Assembly (NCBI RefSeq): GCF_001426225.1
Contig: NZ_LMRT01000014.1
Span: 391,856 to 455,855 of the forward strand
DNA: 64,000 nucleotides
Origin: Allobosea sp. Leaf344
GTDB taxonomy: Bacteria; Pseudomonadota; Alphaproteobacteria; Rhizobiales; Beijerinckiaceae
Direction: 5' to 3'
In this document: positions 47,289 through 57,774 of the stretch, one piece after another
How positions within the stretch are numbered: position 1 is the first letter of the stretch
How the letters are laid out: each line of letters starts with the position of its first letter
Program-made: the position numbers and the translations under genes
The notes under the pieces: generated by a model
Told to the model about the DNA's origin: nothing
Seen by the model: the letters and a program-made list of their open reading frames with translations, nothing else
Database searches by the model: none

Positions 47289-49796
47289 ATGACGTCGACC
47301 CAAAAGAGCCGGTCTTTCAGAATGCGGCTCTCTCGATCAGTCGGACTTTCGGCCATAATCGTGGCCGTCAGCGGTGGCGTGGCGTTTGCGCAGGCCGTGA
47401 TTGTCCAAGGCAACCGGAGCGTCGATGCGGAGACGATCCGCGGCTACGCCCAGGGCAACCCCCAGGATATCCGCCAGACTCTGCTGGCGACGGGCCTGTT
47501 CTCCAGCGTCCAGGTCAGCCGCCGCGGCTCGCAGACCATCATCGCCGTCCGCGAGAACGACACGATCAACCGCGTCGCCTTCGAGGGTAACCGCAGGCTG
47601 AAGGGCGAGGTTCTCGCCCAGATGGTCGAGTCCAAGTCGCGCGGGCCGCTGAGCCAGCAGCTGATCAACGCCGACGTCGAGCGCCTGCGCGAGGCCTATC
47701 GCCGCGCCGGCTACGGGCTGTCCTCGGTCTCCGGCCGCATCGCGCCGCTGCCGAACGGCCGCTCGGACGTGGTCTTCACCATCGTCGAATCGGGCAAGAC
47801 CGGCATCAAGTCGATCAATTTCTCGGGCAACAGCGCGTTCTCGGGCAGCCGCCTGCGGAACCTGATGACCTCGACCGAGTCGAACTTCCTCAGCTTCCTC
47901 AAGACCTCGGACGTCTATGATGCCGACCGCATCACCTCCGATCTCGAGCTGATCCGCCGCTATTATCTGAAGAACGGCTATGCCGACTTCCAGATCACCT
48001 CGACCAATGCCCGTTTCGACGAGACCGCCGGCGGCTGGATCATCGATATCGGGGTGAGCGAGGGCCCGCAGTACCGGGTCGGCAATGTCGCGGTCGATTC
48101 CAGGCTGCGCGACATCGATCCCGCTTCGCTGCAGCGCATGCTCGCCACCTCCGCCGGCGACACCTACAATGCCGAGGCGGTCGAGCGCTCGCTGCTCGCG
48201 CTGACGACGGAAGTCTCCCGCCGCGGCTATGCCTTCGCCCAGGTCCGCCCGCGCGGCGACCGCGACGCCAATGGCCGCCTGATCGGCATCACCTATGTCA
48301 TCGACGAGGGCCCGCGCGTCTATGTCGAGCGCATCAATGTGCGCGGCAACACCCGCACCCGCGATTATGTCGTCCGCCGCGAGCTCGATCTCGGCGAGGG
48401 TGACGCCTATAACAAGGTGCTGGTCGACCGGGCCGAGCGCCGCCTGAACAATCTCGGCTTCTTCAACAAGGTCCGGATCACCAACGAGCCGGGCAGCACG
48501 CCCGACCGCGTCGTCGTCAACATCGACGTCGAGGACAAGGCGACCGGCGCTTTCTCGATCGCCGGCGGCTATTCCACCTCGGACGGCGTCATCGGCGAAG
48601 TCTCGCTGTCGGAATCGAACTTCCTCGGCCGCGGCCAGTTCGTGCGCATCGCCGGCACGCTCGGCCAGAAGAGCCAGGGCATCGATTTCTCGTTCACCGA
48701 GCCCTATTTCCTCGGCCGCCGTATCGCCGCGGGCTTCGACCTGTTCTCGAAGTTCAGCGACAACTACAATACCGGCCGCTTCGAGAGCCGCGTCACCGGC
48801 GGCCAGGTCCGCCTGACCTTCCCGATCACGGAAGAGCTGTCGATCACGCCGCGCTATTCGATCTACACGACCGAGATCAAGATCCCGAACACCACCACGC
48901 GTCCCTATAATGACTGCTCGGTGCCGATCCCCGGCATCACGCCCGGCACCGCCGGGACGATCGGGGCCGACTCGGTGTTCAACTGCCTGAGCAATGGCGA
49001 AGCCTCGATCGCGGTGAAGGAAGCCGCGGGCACGACCCTGACCTCGCTGGTCGGCGTCAACCTGACCTATAACTCGCTCGACAATTACGCCAATCCGCGC
49101 AACGGCTTCTTCGCGGAGCTGAAGCCGGAGGTCGCGGGTCTGGGCGGCGATTCGAAGTTCCTGCGCATCGCGGCGGATGCCCGCTACTACCGCGAGATCT
49201 TCGAGGACGTCGTCGGCTTCGCCCGCCTGCAGGGTGGCCATGTCCAGGCCACCAGCGGCAATCTGCGCATGGTCGACCATTACTTCCTCGGACCGACACT
49301 GGTGCGCGGCTTCGCCCCGTCCGGCATCGGCCCGCGCGACGTGCTGAACGACCCGACTGCCAATGCGCTCGGCGGCACCACCTATGTCGGCGGCACGATC
49401 GAATTGCAGTTCCCGATCTGGGGTCTGCCGCGCGATCTCGGCCTGCGCGGCGCGGTCTTCGCCGATGCCGGCACGCTGTTCGAATATGATGGCGGCAAGT
49501 CGGTCGCCTTCGCCGGCTGCCCGGCCGGTTCGGGGCCGCGCCAGTTCACCGGCGTGGCGCTCTCCGGGGCGCAGACCGCGCAGACCAACATCGCCTGCGT
49601 GCGTGACAAGAACGTCATTCGCTCCTCGGTCGGCGTGAGCCTGCTCTGGCAGTCCCCGCTCGGGCCGCTGCGCTTCGACTATGCCTACGCCCTGTCGAAG
49701 GATGACGGGCAGATCGGCACCTATAACGGCGTCACCGGCAAATATGGCGGCGACCGCCTGCAGGCCTTCCGCTTCTCCGGCGGCACGCGGTTCTGA
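47289..49796 (+). CDS. bamA: Outer membrane protein assembly factor BamA
   Basis: Central subunit of the BAM complex, which folds beta-barrels into the outer membrane. The 835-residue precursor has a signal peptide ending near GGVAFAQA (about residue 35), five POTRA domains (about 36-435) and a 16-strand barrel. Barrel marks are [14 protein letters not shown], the loop-6 motif LVRGF, and a C-terminal Phe (GGTRF). Two Cys pairs lie in extracellular loops (NDCSV..FNCLS and AGCPA..IACVR), which could form disulfides. It heads the lpxD-fabZ-lpxA-lpxI-lpxB run; the 233-base gap upstream probably holds a promoter. Confidence 0.97.
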   Translation: MTSTQKSRSFRMRLSRSVGLSAIIVAVSGGVAFAQAVIVQGNRSVDAETIRGYAQGNPQDIRQTLLATGLFSSVQVSRRGSQTIIAVRENDTINRVAFEGNRRLKGEVLAQMVESKSRGPLSQQLINADVERLREAYRRAGYGLSSVSGRIAPLPNGRSDVVFTIVESGKTGIKSINFSGNSAFSGSRLRNLMTSTESNFLSFLKTSDVYDADRITSDLELIRRYYLKNGYADFQITSTNARFDETAGGWIIDIGVSEGPQYRVGNVAVDSRLRDIDPASLQRMLATSAGDTYNAEAVERSLLALTTEVSRRGYAFAQVRPRGDRDANGRLIGITYVIDEGPRVYVERINVRGNTRTRDYVVRRELDLGEGDAYNKVLVDRAERRLNNLGFFNKVRITNEPGSTPDRVVVNIDVEDKATGAFSIAGGYSTSDGVIGEVSLSESNFLGRGQFVRIAGTLGQKSQGIDFSFTEPYFLGRRIAAGFDLFSKFSDNYNTGRFESRVTGGQVRLTFPITEELSITPRYSIYTTEIKIPNTTTRPYNDCSVPIPGITPGTAGTIGADSVFNCLSNGEASIAVKEAAGTTLTSLVGVNLTYNSLDNYANPRNGFFAELKPEVAGLGGDSKFLRIAADARYYREIFEDVVGFARLQGGHVQATSGNLRMVDHYFLGPTLVRGFAPSGIGPRDVLNDPTANALGGTTYVGGTIELQFPIWGLPRDLGLRGAVFADAGTLFEYDGGKSVAFAGCPAGSGPRQFTGVALSGAQTAQTNIACVRDKNVIRSSVGVSLLWQSPLGPLRFDYAYALSKDDGQIGTYNGVTGKYGGDRLQAFRFSGGTRF

Positions 49797-49803
49797 GGAT
49801 GAC

Positions 49804-49821
49804 GGGGCGCGAGAGCGCCCC
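49804..49821 (+). terminator. Hairpin between bamA and lpxD
   Basis: A perfect 7-bp stem, GGGGCGC with GCGCCCC, and a GAGA tetraloop lie seven bases after the bamA stop. Only a few T residues follow. It is a good candidate for partial termination or mRNA stabilisation within the bamA-lpx operon. Confidence 0.45.
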
Positions 49822-49836
49822 GTTCCGGTTCAAGCC

Positions 49837-50895
49837 ATGGCAGATCCCCAGTTCTTTCCCGTTTCGGCCTCGCTGAGCTTCGGCGAGGTCGCCTCTTCCT
49901 GCGGCCTGTCCCTGCCGGAGGGTGTGGATCCCGACCGCAGGATTTCCGGCGCCGCGGCGCTGGAGGCGGCCGGCCCCGCCGATCTCGCCTATATGGACAA
50001 CCCGAAATATACGGAGGCGCTGGCCGCGACCTCCGCCGGGCTGTGCCTGGTGTCGCCGCGCTTCGTCGCGCGCATCCCGGCCGGTACGGTCGCGCTGGTC
50101 ACGCCGACGCCCTATCATCTCTTCGCGCGCATCCTCGCAAAGCTCCATCCCGAGGCGCTGCGCCCCGGCTCCGTCTTCGGCGCGCAGGGCGTGGCGCCGG
50201 GCGCCTTCGTCCATGCCACCGCGGTGCTGGAGGCCGGCGTCACGGTCGATCCCGGCGCGGTGATCGGACCCGGCGCCGAGATCGGCTCCGGCAGCGTCAT
50301 CGGCTCCCAGGCTGTGATCGGCCCACAGGTGCGGATCGGGCGCGATTGCGCGATCGGGCCGGGCGCGACGCTACAGGCGGCGCTGGTCGGCAACCGCGTC
50401 ATCATCCATCCCGGCGTCCGCATCGGGCAGGACGGCTTCGGCTTCGCGATGAGCCCGAAGGGCCATATGAAGGTGCCGCAGATCGGCCGCGTGATCATCC
50501 AGGACGATGTCGAGATCGGCGCCAATAGCTGCATCGACCGCGGCGCCAGCCGCGACACGGTGATCGGCGAAGGCACCAAGATCGATAATCTCGTGCAGAT
50601 CGGCCATAACGTCGTGATCGGCCGGCATTGCGTCATCGTCTCGCAGGTCGGCATCGCCGGCTCGACCACGCTCGAGGATTTCGTGGTGCTCGGCGGGCAG
50701 GTCGGGCTCGCCGGCCATCTCACCGTCGGCATGGGCGCCCAGATCGCGGCCCAGAGCGGCGTCGCCGGCGACGTGCCGCGCGGGGCGCGCTATGGCGGCT
50801 ATCCCGCGCAGCCGGCGCTGAGCTGGGCGCGCGAGAGCGCCATGCTGAAATCGATGCTCGCCAAGCGCAGGGCCGGTTCCGCCACCGAGGAGTAG
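49837..50895 (+). CDS. lpxD: UDP-3-O-(3-hydroxymyristoyl)glucosamine N-acyltransferase
   Basis: Third step of lipid A synthesis, adding an N-linked hydroxyacyl chain. The 352-residue protein has an N-terminal uridine-binding domain ([13 protein letters not shown]... [10 protein letters not shown]), a long left-handed beta-helix of hexapeptide repeats (about 110-300) with the catalytic His in [11 protein letters not shown], and a C-terminal helix ([15 protein letters not shown]). The ATG at 49837 is 40 bases after the bamA stop. Confidence 0.96.
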   Translation: MADPQFFPVSASLSFGEVASSCGLSLPEGVDPDRRISGAAALEAAGPADLAYMDNPKYTEALAATSAGLCLVSPRFVARIPAGTVALVTPTPYHLFARILAKLHPEALRPGSVFGAQGVAPGAFVHATAVLEAGVTVDPGAVIGPGAEIGSGSVIGSQAVIGPQVRIGRDCAIGPGATLQAALVGNRVIIHPGVRIGQDGFGFAMSPKGHMKVPQIGRVIIQDDVEIGANSCIDRGASRDTVIGEGTKIDNLVQIGHNVVIGRHCVIVSQVGIAGSTTLEDFVVLGGQVGLAGHLTVGMGAQIAAQSGVAGDVPRGARYGGYPAQPALSWARESAMLKSMLAKRRAGSATEE

Positions 50896-50973
50896 CGGGG
50901 CCCGCGCTCTCCCGCCCGGCGACGCGCCGCCTCCCGCAGGGTCCCGGTCGCGGCGGCGCCCGAACCGGCAGCG

Positions 50974-51002
50974 AGAGCATTCCCTTTTCGCGGTGATGCT
51001 CT
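50974..51002. repeat. Short inverted repeat, REP/RIME-like remnant
   Basis: AGAGCAT (50974-50980) and ATGCTCT (50996-51002) are perfect 7-bp arms around a 15-base loop in the 179-base lpxD-fabZ gap. The GAGCAT...ATGCTC layout with a T/C-rich centre recalls the intergenic palindromes common in Rhizobiales. Only one copy is seen here. Confidence 0.4.
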
Positions 51003-51074
51003 AGAACGGACCGAACAGGCGGATCGCCCGGGTGCGGCCGCTTCATCAGTGACTTGCGCCATGGTGGAGACAAG

Positions 51075-51533
51075 ATGACGGACGTTGCGACGACGCTCGG
51101 TGTAGCCGACATTCAGAGGATCATGGCGTGCATTCCGCATCGCTATCCGTTCCTGCTGGTCGATCGCGTCATTGAGATCAATGGCGAGGAGTCGGGGATC
51201 GGCATCAAGAACGTGACGATGAACGAGCCGCAATTCACCGGCCATTTTCCCGGCCGTCCGGTGTTTCCGGGCGTGCTGATGATCGAGGCGATGGCGCAGA
51301 CCGCCGGCGTGCTCGTCGTCAATGCGCGCGGTGCCGAGGATGCGCCGGTCAGCTCCGTCCTGTTCACGACGATCGACAAGGCGAAATTCCGCAAGCCCGT
51401 CATTCCCGGCGACCAGCTGCGCTTCCACCTGACCAAGATCGCCCGCAAGCGCAGCATCTATTTCTATCGCGGCGAGGCGCGGGTCGACGGGGTTCTGGTG
51501 GCGGAGGCCGATCTCTCGGCCATGGTGGTCTAG
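51075..51533 (+). CDS. fabZ: 3-hydroxyacyl-ACP dehydratase FabZ
   Basis: Dehydrates 3-hydroxyacyl-ACP, competing with lipid A synthesis for the same substrate. The 152-residue hot-dog fold has IPHRYPFLLVDRV and the active site GHFPGRPVFPGVLMIEAMAQ with His57 and Glu71. GGAG lies five bases before ATG 51075. Its place between lpxD and lpxA is standard. Confidence 0.97.
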   Translation: MTDVATTLGVADIQRIMACIPHRYPFLLVDRVIEINGEESGIGIKNVTMNEPQFTGHFPGRPVFPGVLMIEAMAQTAGVLVVNARGAEDAPVSSVLFTTIDKAKFRKPVIPGDQLRFHLTKIARKRSIYFYRGEARVDGVLVAEADLSAMVV

Positions 51534-51554
51534 CGCAACCTCCCGCATCGCGCA

Positions 51555-51594
51555 GCTGACAGGGTCAGCGACCGCTCCCGCCTCGCAGGCGGGA
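51555..51594 (+). other. Two adjacent hairpins between fabZ and lpxA
   Basis: Hairpin 1: GCTGAC (51555-51560), loop AGG, GTCAGC (51564-51569). Hairpin 2: TCCCGCCT (51576-51583), loop CGC, AGGCGGGA (51587-51594), a perfect 8-bp stem. Both sit in the 109-base gap with no T run, as if to tune or process the operon mRNA. Confidence 0.4.
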
Positions 51595-51642
51595 TGCGCC
51601 GCCGCCCCACCCGACAAGGCTTCAGGCCAGGACAAAGCTTCC

Positions 51643-52452
51643 ATGAGCGTGACCATCCACCCCATGTCCGTCGTCGATCCCAAGGCCCGGCTCGGCGAAG
51701 GCGTCGTCGTCGGGCCCTTCTGCACCGTCGGCCCGGATGTCGAGCTGGCCGACCAGGTCGAGCTCGTCAGCCATGTCGCGGTGGCGGGCCGCACCAGCAT
51801 CGGCGCCCGGACGCGGATCTACCCCTTCGCCTCGATCGGCCATCCGCCGCAGGATGTGAAATATCATGGCGAGCCGTCGACCCTGGCCATCGGGTCCGAC
51901 TGCCAGATCCGCGAGGGGGTGACGATCAACCCCGGCACGGAGGGCGGGGCGATGAAGACGGTGGTGGGCAACCGCTGCTTCTTCCTCGCCAATTCGCATG
52001 TCGCGCATGATTGCGTGATCGGCGACAGCGTCATCTTCTCCAACAATGTGATGTGCGCCGGCCATGTCAACGTCGGCAATTTCGTCATCGTCGGCGGCGG
52101 CACCGGGCTGCACCAGTTCATCCGCGTCGGCGACCACGCCTTCATCGGCGGCGGCGCCGGGGTGATGAACGACGTCATCCCCTTCGGCATGGTCCGCGAC
52201 AACCCGGCCCATCTCGCAGGGCTCAACCTGGTCGGGCTGAAGCGCCGCGGCTTCTCGCGGGAGCAGATCCACGAGCTGCGCCGCGCCTACCGCCTGCTCT
52301 TCGCCGATGAGGGCACCTTGTCGGAGCGCGTCGAGGACGTCGCCGGGGAATTCGCGGCGCATCCGCTGATCCACGAGATCCTCGATTTCATCCGCAATGG
52401 CGGCGAAAGGGCGATCTGCGTCCCGCGGGATGTCGCCGCCCCCGACCGGTGA
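51643..52452 (+). CDS. lpxA: UDP-N-acetylglucosamine acyltransferase
   Basis: First step of lipid A synthesis. The 269-residue left-handed beta-helix protein has IHPMSVVDPKARLGEGVVVGPFC, the catalytic His122 in NSHVAHDC, MCAGHVNVGNFVIVGGGTGLHQF, and the C-terminal helical part with GLNLVGLKRRGFS. Its stop overlaps the GTG of lpxI. Confidence 0.97.
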   Translation: MSVTIHPMSVVDPKARLGEGVVVGPFCTVGPDVELADQVELVSHVAVAGRTSIGARTRIYPFASIGHPPQDVKYHGEPSTLAIGSDCQIREGVTINPGTEGGAMKTVVGNRCFFLANSHVAHDCVIGDSVIFSNNVMCAGHVNVGNFVIVGGGTGLHQFIRVGDHAFIGGGAGVMNDVIPFGMVRDNPAHLAGLNLVGLKRRGFSREQIHELRRAYRLLFADEGTLSERVEDVAGEFAAHPLIHEILDFIRNGGERAICVPRDVAAPDR

Positions 52453-53279
52453 GCCCTCTCGCGATCATTGCCGGCGGCGGCGATTTCCCGCCGGCGCTGG
52501 CCCGCATCCTGCGCCAGGCCGGCCGCCCCATCTATGTCGCCGCGCTCGACGGCGCGGCCGATCCCGCGTCCTTCCCGCCCGAGGATCTCGACATCTACCG
52601 GCTGGGCCAGCTCGGCCGCCTGCTCAAGGCGCTGCGGTCGCGCGGCGTCGTCGATCTCGTGCTGATCGGCTCGCTGCCGCGGCCGAGCTTCGGCGGCATC
52701 GTGCCGGAGGCCTCGACCCTGAAATATCTCCCGCATTTCGCCCGCGCCTTCCAGGGCGGGGATGATCATCTGCTGCGCGGGGTCGTCCGATTCTTCGAGG
52801 AGCAGGGGTTCCAAGTTCTGGGCCCGGCTGAGATCGCGCCGGGGCTGACGGCGCCGGAAGGCCCGCTCGGCCGGCTCTCCGCCAGCGCCGAGACCCGTGC
52901 GCTGATCGGCCGGGGCTTCGCGCTGCTCGAGGCGATCTCGCCCTTCGATGTCGGGCAGGCGGCGATCCTCGCCGATCACCGCGTCGTCGCGATCGAGGCT
53001 GCGGAAGGCACCGATGCGACGCTGCGGCGCGTCGCCGAGCTCGTCGGCAAGGGCAGGCTGAAGATCGCACGCGGCGACGGCGTGCTGGTCAAGGCGCCCA
53101 AGCGCGGCCAGGATCTGCGCGTCGACATGCCGGCGATCGGGCCGGAGACGCTGCGTCTCGCCAGCGAGGCCGGGCTCGCTGGCATCGCCGTGCGGGCCGG
53201 GCAGGTGCTGGTCGGCGAGCGCGCCGGTCTGGCGGCGCTGGCGGACCGGCACGGGCTCTTCGTCGAGGGCATCGCGTGA
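52449..53279 (+). CDS. lpxI: UDP-2,3-diacylglucosamine pyrophosphatase LpxI
   Basis: Hydrolyses UDP-diacylglucosamine to lipid X; the alphaproteobacterial alternative to LpxH. The 276-residue protein starts at GTG and shows IIAGGGDFPPALARILR, LVLIGSLPRPSF, GGDDHLLRGVVRFFEEQGF, and the C-terminal part KRGQDLRVDMPAIGPETL. It overlaps lpxA and lpxB by four bases each. Confidence 0.95.
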   Translation: MSPLAIIAGGGDFPPALARILRQAGRPIYVAALDGAADPASFPPEDLDIYRLGQLGRLLKALRSRGVVDLVLIGSLPRPSFGGIVPEASTLKYLPHFARAFQGGDDHLLRGVVRFFEEQGFQVLGPAEIAPGLTAPEGPLGRLSASAETRALIGRGFALLEAISPFDVGQAAILADHRVVAIEAAEGTDATLRRVAELVGKGRLKIARGDGVLVKAPKRGQDLRVDMPAIGPETLRLASEAGLAGIAVRAGQVLVGERAGLAALADRHGLFVEGIA

Positions 53280-54469
53280 GCGCGCCGTTCAGGCTGGCCT
53301 TGATCGCCGGGGAGGCCTCGGGCGACGCGCTGGCGCTGCGCTTCATCGAGTCGCTGCGGCAGAGGCTCGGCGAGCGCGAGCTGGTGCTGGCCGGCGTCGG
53401 CGGGGAGAGGCTGCTGGCGCAGGGGCTGCGCCCCTTCTTCGATCAGGCCGACATCGCCGTGATGGGCTTCGGCCCGGTCATCGCCCGGCTGCCGCTGCTG
53501 CTGCGGCGCATGGAGGATGCGGCGCGCGGAATCGTCGCCTTCGAGCCGGATCTGCTGCTCACCATCGACAGCCCCGATTTCGCCTTGCGCGTTGCAAGGA
53601 AGGTGAGGGCGCGAGCGCCCCAGATACCGATCGTGCATTGGGTCTGCCCCAGCGTCTGGGCCTGGCGCTCCGGCCGGGCGCGGCGCATGAAGCCGCATAT
53701 CGACCGTATCCTGGCGCTGCTGCCCTTCGAGCCCGAGGCGCTGGCGCGGCTCCAGGGTCCGGAGACGGTCTATGTCGGCCATCCGCTGCTCGACCGGCTG
53801 GCTTTGCTGCGGCCCTCTCCGCAGGAGGCGCCACTGCGCGCCGATCAGCGGCATCCGCGCGTGCTGGTGCTGCCCGGCAGCCGACGCTCCGAGATCGCGC
53901 ATCTGATGCCGGTCTTCGGCCAGGCCGTCGGCCTGGTCGCGAGCGCCCGCCCGCAGGCGCGCTTCATCCTGCCGGCGGTGACGCATCTCGCCCCGTCCAT
54001 CGCCGAGGCCATGGCGGCCTGGCCGGTGAAGGCCGAGATCGTCTCTGGCGAGACGGCGAAGCTCGAAGCCTTCCGCGGCGCGCGGGCGGCGCTGGCCTCG
54101 TCCGGCACCGTGACGCTCGAACTGGCACTGTCGCAGGTGCCGACGGTCGCCGCCTATAAGGGCGCCAATTGGGAGGCCGCTCTGGCGCGCCGGCTGGTCA
54201 AGCTGCCGAGCGTGATCCTGCCAAACCTCATCCTCGGACGCAGCGTCGTGCCGGAATTCATTCAGGAGACGGCAGTTCCGCAGGCCCTCGCGGCGGCGCT
54301 GCTCGCGGCGCTGGACGATGGCGAAGCGCGCCGGCGCCAGCTCGAAGGCTTCGTCGAGGTCGAGATGATCATGCGCTCGGCCGGCGCCGATCCCGCCGCG
54401 AATGCCGTCGCCGCGGCGCTCGCACTGGTCGCGCCCGAGGGCGGGCCCGCGCTCCCGCCCGCGGCCTGA
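53276..54469 (+). CDS. lpxB: Lipid-A-disaccharide synthase
   Basis: Joins lipid X to UDP-diacylglucosamine to give the lipid A disaccharide. The 397-residue glycosyltransferase has LIAGEASGDALALRFIESLRQ, the VGGERLLAQGLRPFF stretch, HWVCPSVWAWRSGRA, VLPGSRRSEIAHLMPVF, and LASSGTVTLELALSQVPTV. The GTG at 53276 overlaps the lpxI stop. Last gene of the lpx run; a 134-base gap with LexA boxes follows. Confidence 0.96.
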   Translation: MSAPFRLALIAGEASGDALALRFIESLRQRLGERELVLAGVGGERLLAQGLRPFFDQADIAVMGFGPVIARLPLLLRRMEDAARGIVAFEPDLLLTIDSPDFALRVARKVRARAPQIPIVHWVCPSVWAWRSGRARRMKPHIDRILALLPFEPEALARLQGPETVYVGHPLLDRLALLRPSPQEAPLRADQRHPRVLVLPGSRRSEIAHLMPVFGQAVGLVASARPQARFILPAVTHLAPSIAEAMAAWPVKAEIVSGETAKLEAFRGARAALASSGTVTLELALSQVPTVAAYKGANWEAALARRLVKLPSVILPNLILGRSVVPEFIQETAVPQALAAALLAALDDGEARRRQLEGFVEVEMIMRSAGADPAANAVAAALALVAPEGGPALPPAA

Positions 54470-54547
54470 GCGGTGTCGTCGCGTCTCGACCCCGCCGAAG
54501 CCGTGCAGGCGCGGCGCTGATCGCGGCTGGCGTTGCGTCGCCTTGCG

Positions 54548-54562
54548 GAACACAGCGCGAAC
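54548..54562. promoter_or_regulatory. LexA (SOS) box 1 upstream of lexA
   Basis: GAAC-N7-GAAC (54548-54551 and 54559-54562), the exact reverse complement of the alphaproteobacterial SOS box GTTC-N7-GTTC. It lies 41 bases before the lexA ATG, as expected for autorepression. Confidence 0.8.
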
Positions 54563-54571
54563 ATGTATGGT

Positions 54572-54586
54572 GTTCGTGATTTGTTT
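54572..54586 (+). promoter_or_regulatory. LexA (SOS) box 2, one mismatch
   Basis: GTTC-N7-GTTT (54572-54575 and 54583-54586), one base off the consensus, nine bases downstream of box 1 and in the opposite orientation. The two together would span a promoter region. Confidence 0.55.
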
Positions 54587-54603
54587 CGAATCCGGCGGGG
54601 ACC

Positions 54604-55311
54604 ATGCTGACACGCAAACAGTTCGAACTGCTTCGCTTCATCCATGAGCGCCTGCGCGAGAGCGGCGTCCCGCCGTCCTTCGACGAGATGAAGGATGCGC
54701 TGGATCTGCGGTCGAAATCCGGCATCCACCGGCTGATCATGGCGCTCGAGGAGCGTGGCTTCATCCGCCGCCTGCCGAACCGGGCCCGGGCGCTCGAGGT
54801 CATCAAGCTGCCGGACGGGGTCGGCAGCGCCCCGGCGGCCCGCGGGCGCTTCAGTCCCTCGGTGGTCCAGGGCGGCCTGTCGGCGAAGAGCAAGCCGGCC
54901 GCGCCCGTGCCCGAGGATGATGGCCGCGGCTCGATCAGCATTCCCGTCATGGGCCGCATCGCGGCCGGCACGCCGATCTCGGCCATTCAGAGCCGCAGCC
55001 ACAGCGTCGCCATGCCGGCCGACATGCTCGGCTCGGGCGAGCATTTCGCCCTGGAGGTCCGCGGCGATTCGATGGTCGAGGCCGGTATTCTCGACGGCGA
55101 CACCGTGGTGATCCGGCGCCAGGACACCGCCAATACCGGGGACATCATCGTCGCTCTGATCGATGACGAGGAGGCGACGCTGAAGCGTCTGCGCAAGCGC
55201 GGCTCCTCGATCGCGCTGGAGGCGGCGAACCCCGCCTATGAGACCCGCGTCCTCGGGCCGGATCGCGTCAAGATCCAGGGCCGCCTGGTCAATCTGATGC
55301 GGAAATACTGA
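54604..55311 (+). CDS. lexA: LexA repressor
   Basis: SOS repressor that self-cleaves with RecA. The 235-residue protein has the N-terminal winged helix ([26 protein letters not shown], recognition helix [17 protein letters not shown]), a long linker (about 75-112), the cleavage site Ala121-Gly122 in [10 protein letters not shown], and the Ser156 ([10 protein letters not shown])/Lys194 (EATLKRLR) dyad. The start is the first Met after GGCGGGGA. Single gene, flanked by lpxB and by convergent comEC. Confidence 0.97.
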   Translation: MLTRKQFELLRFIHERLRESGVPPSFDEMKDALDLRSKSGIHRLIMALEERGFIRRLPNRARALEVIKLPDGVGSAPAARGRFSPSVVQGGLSAKSKPAAPVPEDDGRGSISIPVMGRIAAGTPISAIQSRSHSVAMPADMLGSGEHFALEVRGDSMVEAGILDGDTVVIRRQDTANTGDIIVALIDDEEATLKRLRKRGSSIALEAANPAYETRVLGPDRVKIQGRLVNLMRKY

Positions 55312-55375
55312 CGCCCCGGCCCGGGCCTCGCGGTTCGGGTCGGCGCAAAGCGTCGCGGGGAGGGCGCGCCGGGCG

Positions 55376-57622
55376 TCAGCCGGGTTCGCCGGCCCCGACC
55401 GTCTCGTCGGCCGCGGGCGGTTGCGGCACGGGCTTCGGCCGCTCGGGCTGGCGGCGCATCCAGGGCCGCTGCGCATCCGGGCGCTCCGAGATCGCGCGGT
55501 CCCAGCGGCCGCCGCGGATGCGCATGGCGGTCGCCCCGTCGCGGCTCAGCGCGGTCCGGTCGATCAGCCGCGCTTTGCAGGGCCCTGTCCAGGGGATGGG
55601 GGTGACGACGAGATCGGCCCGCCGGCAATCCTCGACCACCGCCAGCCTGTCGCTCGCAAAGGCGATGGCGCGTCCGTCCCGGGCTCTCACGATGCAGCCG
55701 GTCGCGTCGCATCGTGCGCCCTGCCGCAGCGAGGGATCGGCCGGGGCGCGGCCGTCGCCATCGGCCGTCAGCCATTGCTGGAGGGTGAAGCCGCTCGGCT
55801 TGCCCGCGGCGATCAGGCGCCCGTCGCCGCCACGCACCGCCATCCCGGCGCCGTCGCGTTCGATCAGGATATCGGGCCGGTCCGGATGGGTCGCGGTCGC
55901 GACGCCCGCCACCAGCGGCAGGATGGCGAGCCAGCGCAGCCAGCTGGTCCACAGCGTGACCCAGAGCAGCGAGGCCGCGAAACAGGCCAGGGTCGGCGCG
56001 CCGAAGGCCGCCATGCCGATCGTGGCATGGTCGAAACCGGCGACCCAATGGGCCAGCCGCAGCACCTGCTGCGAGGCGAGGCCGACCAGCGCCCAGGCCG
56101 GCCAGTCCAACCCGAACGGATAGGCCAGCACGCCCACGACCGAGGCGGGCATCACGATCAGCGAGATGAAGGGCAAGGCGAGCGCATTGCCGAGCAGCCC
56201 GAAGGGGTTGAAGCTCTGGAAATGAAAGGCGCCGAAGGGCGCCGTCGCCGCGGTGGCGAGCAGCGTCGTCACCAGCACGCCCAGCGCCGAGGTCCAGAGC
56301 ATGCCGAGCGGCCAGGGCAGGGCGGCGGGCGGGCGCGCCGCCCGCTCCTCCTGCCAGCGCTCGGCGAAGGCGATCAGCGCCGCCACCGCGCCGAACGACA
56401 TCTGGAAGCTCGGGCCCAGCAGCGCCTCGGGCTCCCGCGACAGCACGATCATCGCCGCCAGCGCCAGATTGCGCATGCTCAGCGCCGGCCGGTCGACCAG
56501 GGTCGCGCCGAGCATCACCAGCGTCATGATCAGGGAGCGCAGCGTCGCGACCTCGGCTCCGGAGAAGATGCAATAGGCGGTCGCCCCGGCCATCGCCGCC
56601 AGCGAGGCGATCTTCTTCAGCGGCCAGCGCAGGGCCAGCGTCCTGGACAGGGCCAGAACAGCGCGCACCAGCCAGAAGATCGTGCCCGCGGCCAGCACCA
56701 TGTGCAGCCCCGAGATCGAGACGATGTGGTAGATGCCGGCGGCCCGCAGATCGATATTGGTCGCTTCCGTGATCAGGCCGCGCTTGCCGGTGATCAGCGC
56801 CGCCGTCATCGCCCCGGCCTGGCCGCCCCCCACCTTGGCGATGCGCTCGGTCAGGGCGTTGCGGGCCTGATCGAGGGCGGCTGCGCGGGCTAGATCCGGC
56901 GGCAGGGGCGGAGGGTCGGGGGTCGGCGTCAGCCTGCCGGGAATGCTGCCGACGGCGCCGATGCCGCGGAAGAAGGCGTCGCGCCCGAAATCATAGCCGC
57001 CCGGCCGCGCCGGCCCGGGCGGCGGCAGCAGGCGCGCCAGCACCGTGACATGCTGGCCGGGAACCGCCTCGGCGCTGCGGGCATTGACGCGGATGCGGCG
57101 CGGCTGGGCGGACGCGTCGAGCCCGGGCATCCCGGTCACGCGGATGACCAGCCGCGCCCCGACATCGCGCAGCTCCACGGATTCGACGAAGCCGGCGAGG
57201 CGGCCGATGCGCGGACGCTCAAGCAGCGGCGCCGCGATCTGTGCCGTGCGCCAGGTCGCGGCGGCGAAGCCGGCGGCGGCGGCCGCGAGCGCGAGGCAGC
57301 ACGCGAAGGCCAGCGGCCGGCTCCTCATCAGGAGGGCTGCCAGCGCGGCGAGGGCGCAGGCGGAGATCGGCGCCCAGAAAGCCGGCTCACGATCGGCCGC
57401 GAAGTAGAGCAGGATGCCGATGCCCATGGCGACCGGCAGCCACAGGAAGGGCCGGCGGCGCTCGGCCTCCAACGCCGCCGCCCGTGCGACATGGCCGCGG
57501 AGCGCGGCGAAGGCGAGCGCGAGCCGGTGGGGCAGGCGGGAGGCGGCTGCCTGCCCGCGCCAGGGCAGCGCGGCGGCCAGAGCGGCGAGCCGGCGTCCCG
57601 CCCATGGCGCGGCAGGCTGCAT
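55376..57622 (-). CDS. ComEC/Rec2 family DNA uptake protein without clear nuclease domain
   Basis: Polytopic inner-membrane protein related to the natural-transformation channel. From ATG 57622 (GGAGAGG upstream) it has 748 residues: an N-terminal soluble OB/DUF4131 part between early membrane helices, then the Competence core with [18 protein letters not shown] and about eight helices. The C-terminal 160 residues ([23 protein letters not shown]... ) hold a degenerate domain lacking the HxHxDH zinc motif of the metallo-beta-lactamase nuclease. This shortened form is common in alphaproteobacteria. An ATG at 57673 would add 17 residues. It is divergent from gltX. Confidence 0.9.
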   Translation of the reverse strand: MQPAAPWAGRRLAALAAALPWRGQAAASRLPHRLALAFAALRGHVARAAALEAERRRPFLWLPVAMGIGILLYFAADREPAFWAPISACALAALAALLMRSRPLAFACCLALAAAAAGFAAATWRTAQIAAPLLERPRIGRLAGFVESVELRDVGARLVIRVTGMPGLDASAQPRRIRVNARSAEAVPGQHVTVLARLLPPPGPARPGGYDFGRDAFFRGIGAVGSIPGRLTPTPDPPPLPPDLARAAALDQARNALTERIAKVGGGQAGAMTAALITGKRGLITEATNIDLRAAGIYHIVSISGLHMVLAAGTIFWLVRAVLALSRTLALRWPLKKIASLAAMAGATAYCIFSGAEVATLRSLIMTLVMLGATLVDRPALSMRNLALAAMIVLSREPEALLGPSFQMSFGAVAALIAFAERWQEERAARPPAALPWPLGMLWTSALGVLVTTLLATAATAPFGAFHFQSFNPFGLLGNALALPFISLIVMPASVVGVLAYPFGLDWPAWALVGLASQQVLRLAHWVAGFDHATIGMAAFGAPTLACFAASLLWVTLWTSWLRWLAILPLVAGVATATHPDRPDILIERDGAGMAVRGGDGRLIAAGKPSGFTLQQWLTADGDGRAPADPSLRQGARCDATGCIVRARDGRAIAFASDRLAVVEDCRRADLVVTPIPWTGPCKARLIDRTALSRDGATAMRIRGGRWDRAISERPDAQRPWMRRQPERPKPVPQPPAADETVGAGEPG

Positions 57623-57774
57623 CACAAAGCCCTCTCCCCGGCGATTGCGGCTTAACGCCGGCTGCGCCGCCATGTTACAGGGCGCGCGCAGCGGGTGTCA
57701 TCCGGCCTCCGCCTTCCCGCCGAATCTTGCCCCGGGTCGCTTCGCATTGCGGCCTGAGTTGGAGTGTTTCGTCC

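Noticed and set aside
54583..54595. TTTCGAATCC, resembling a tRNA T-loop
   Set aside because: No matching acceptor, D or anticodon arms upstream; it overlaps the lexA control region.
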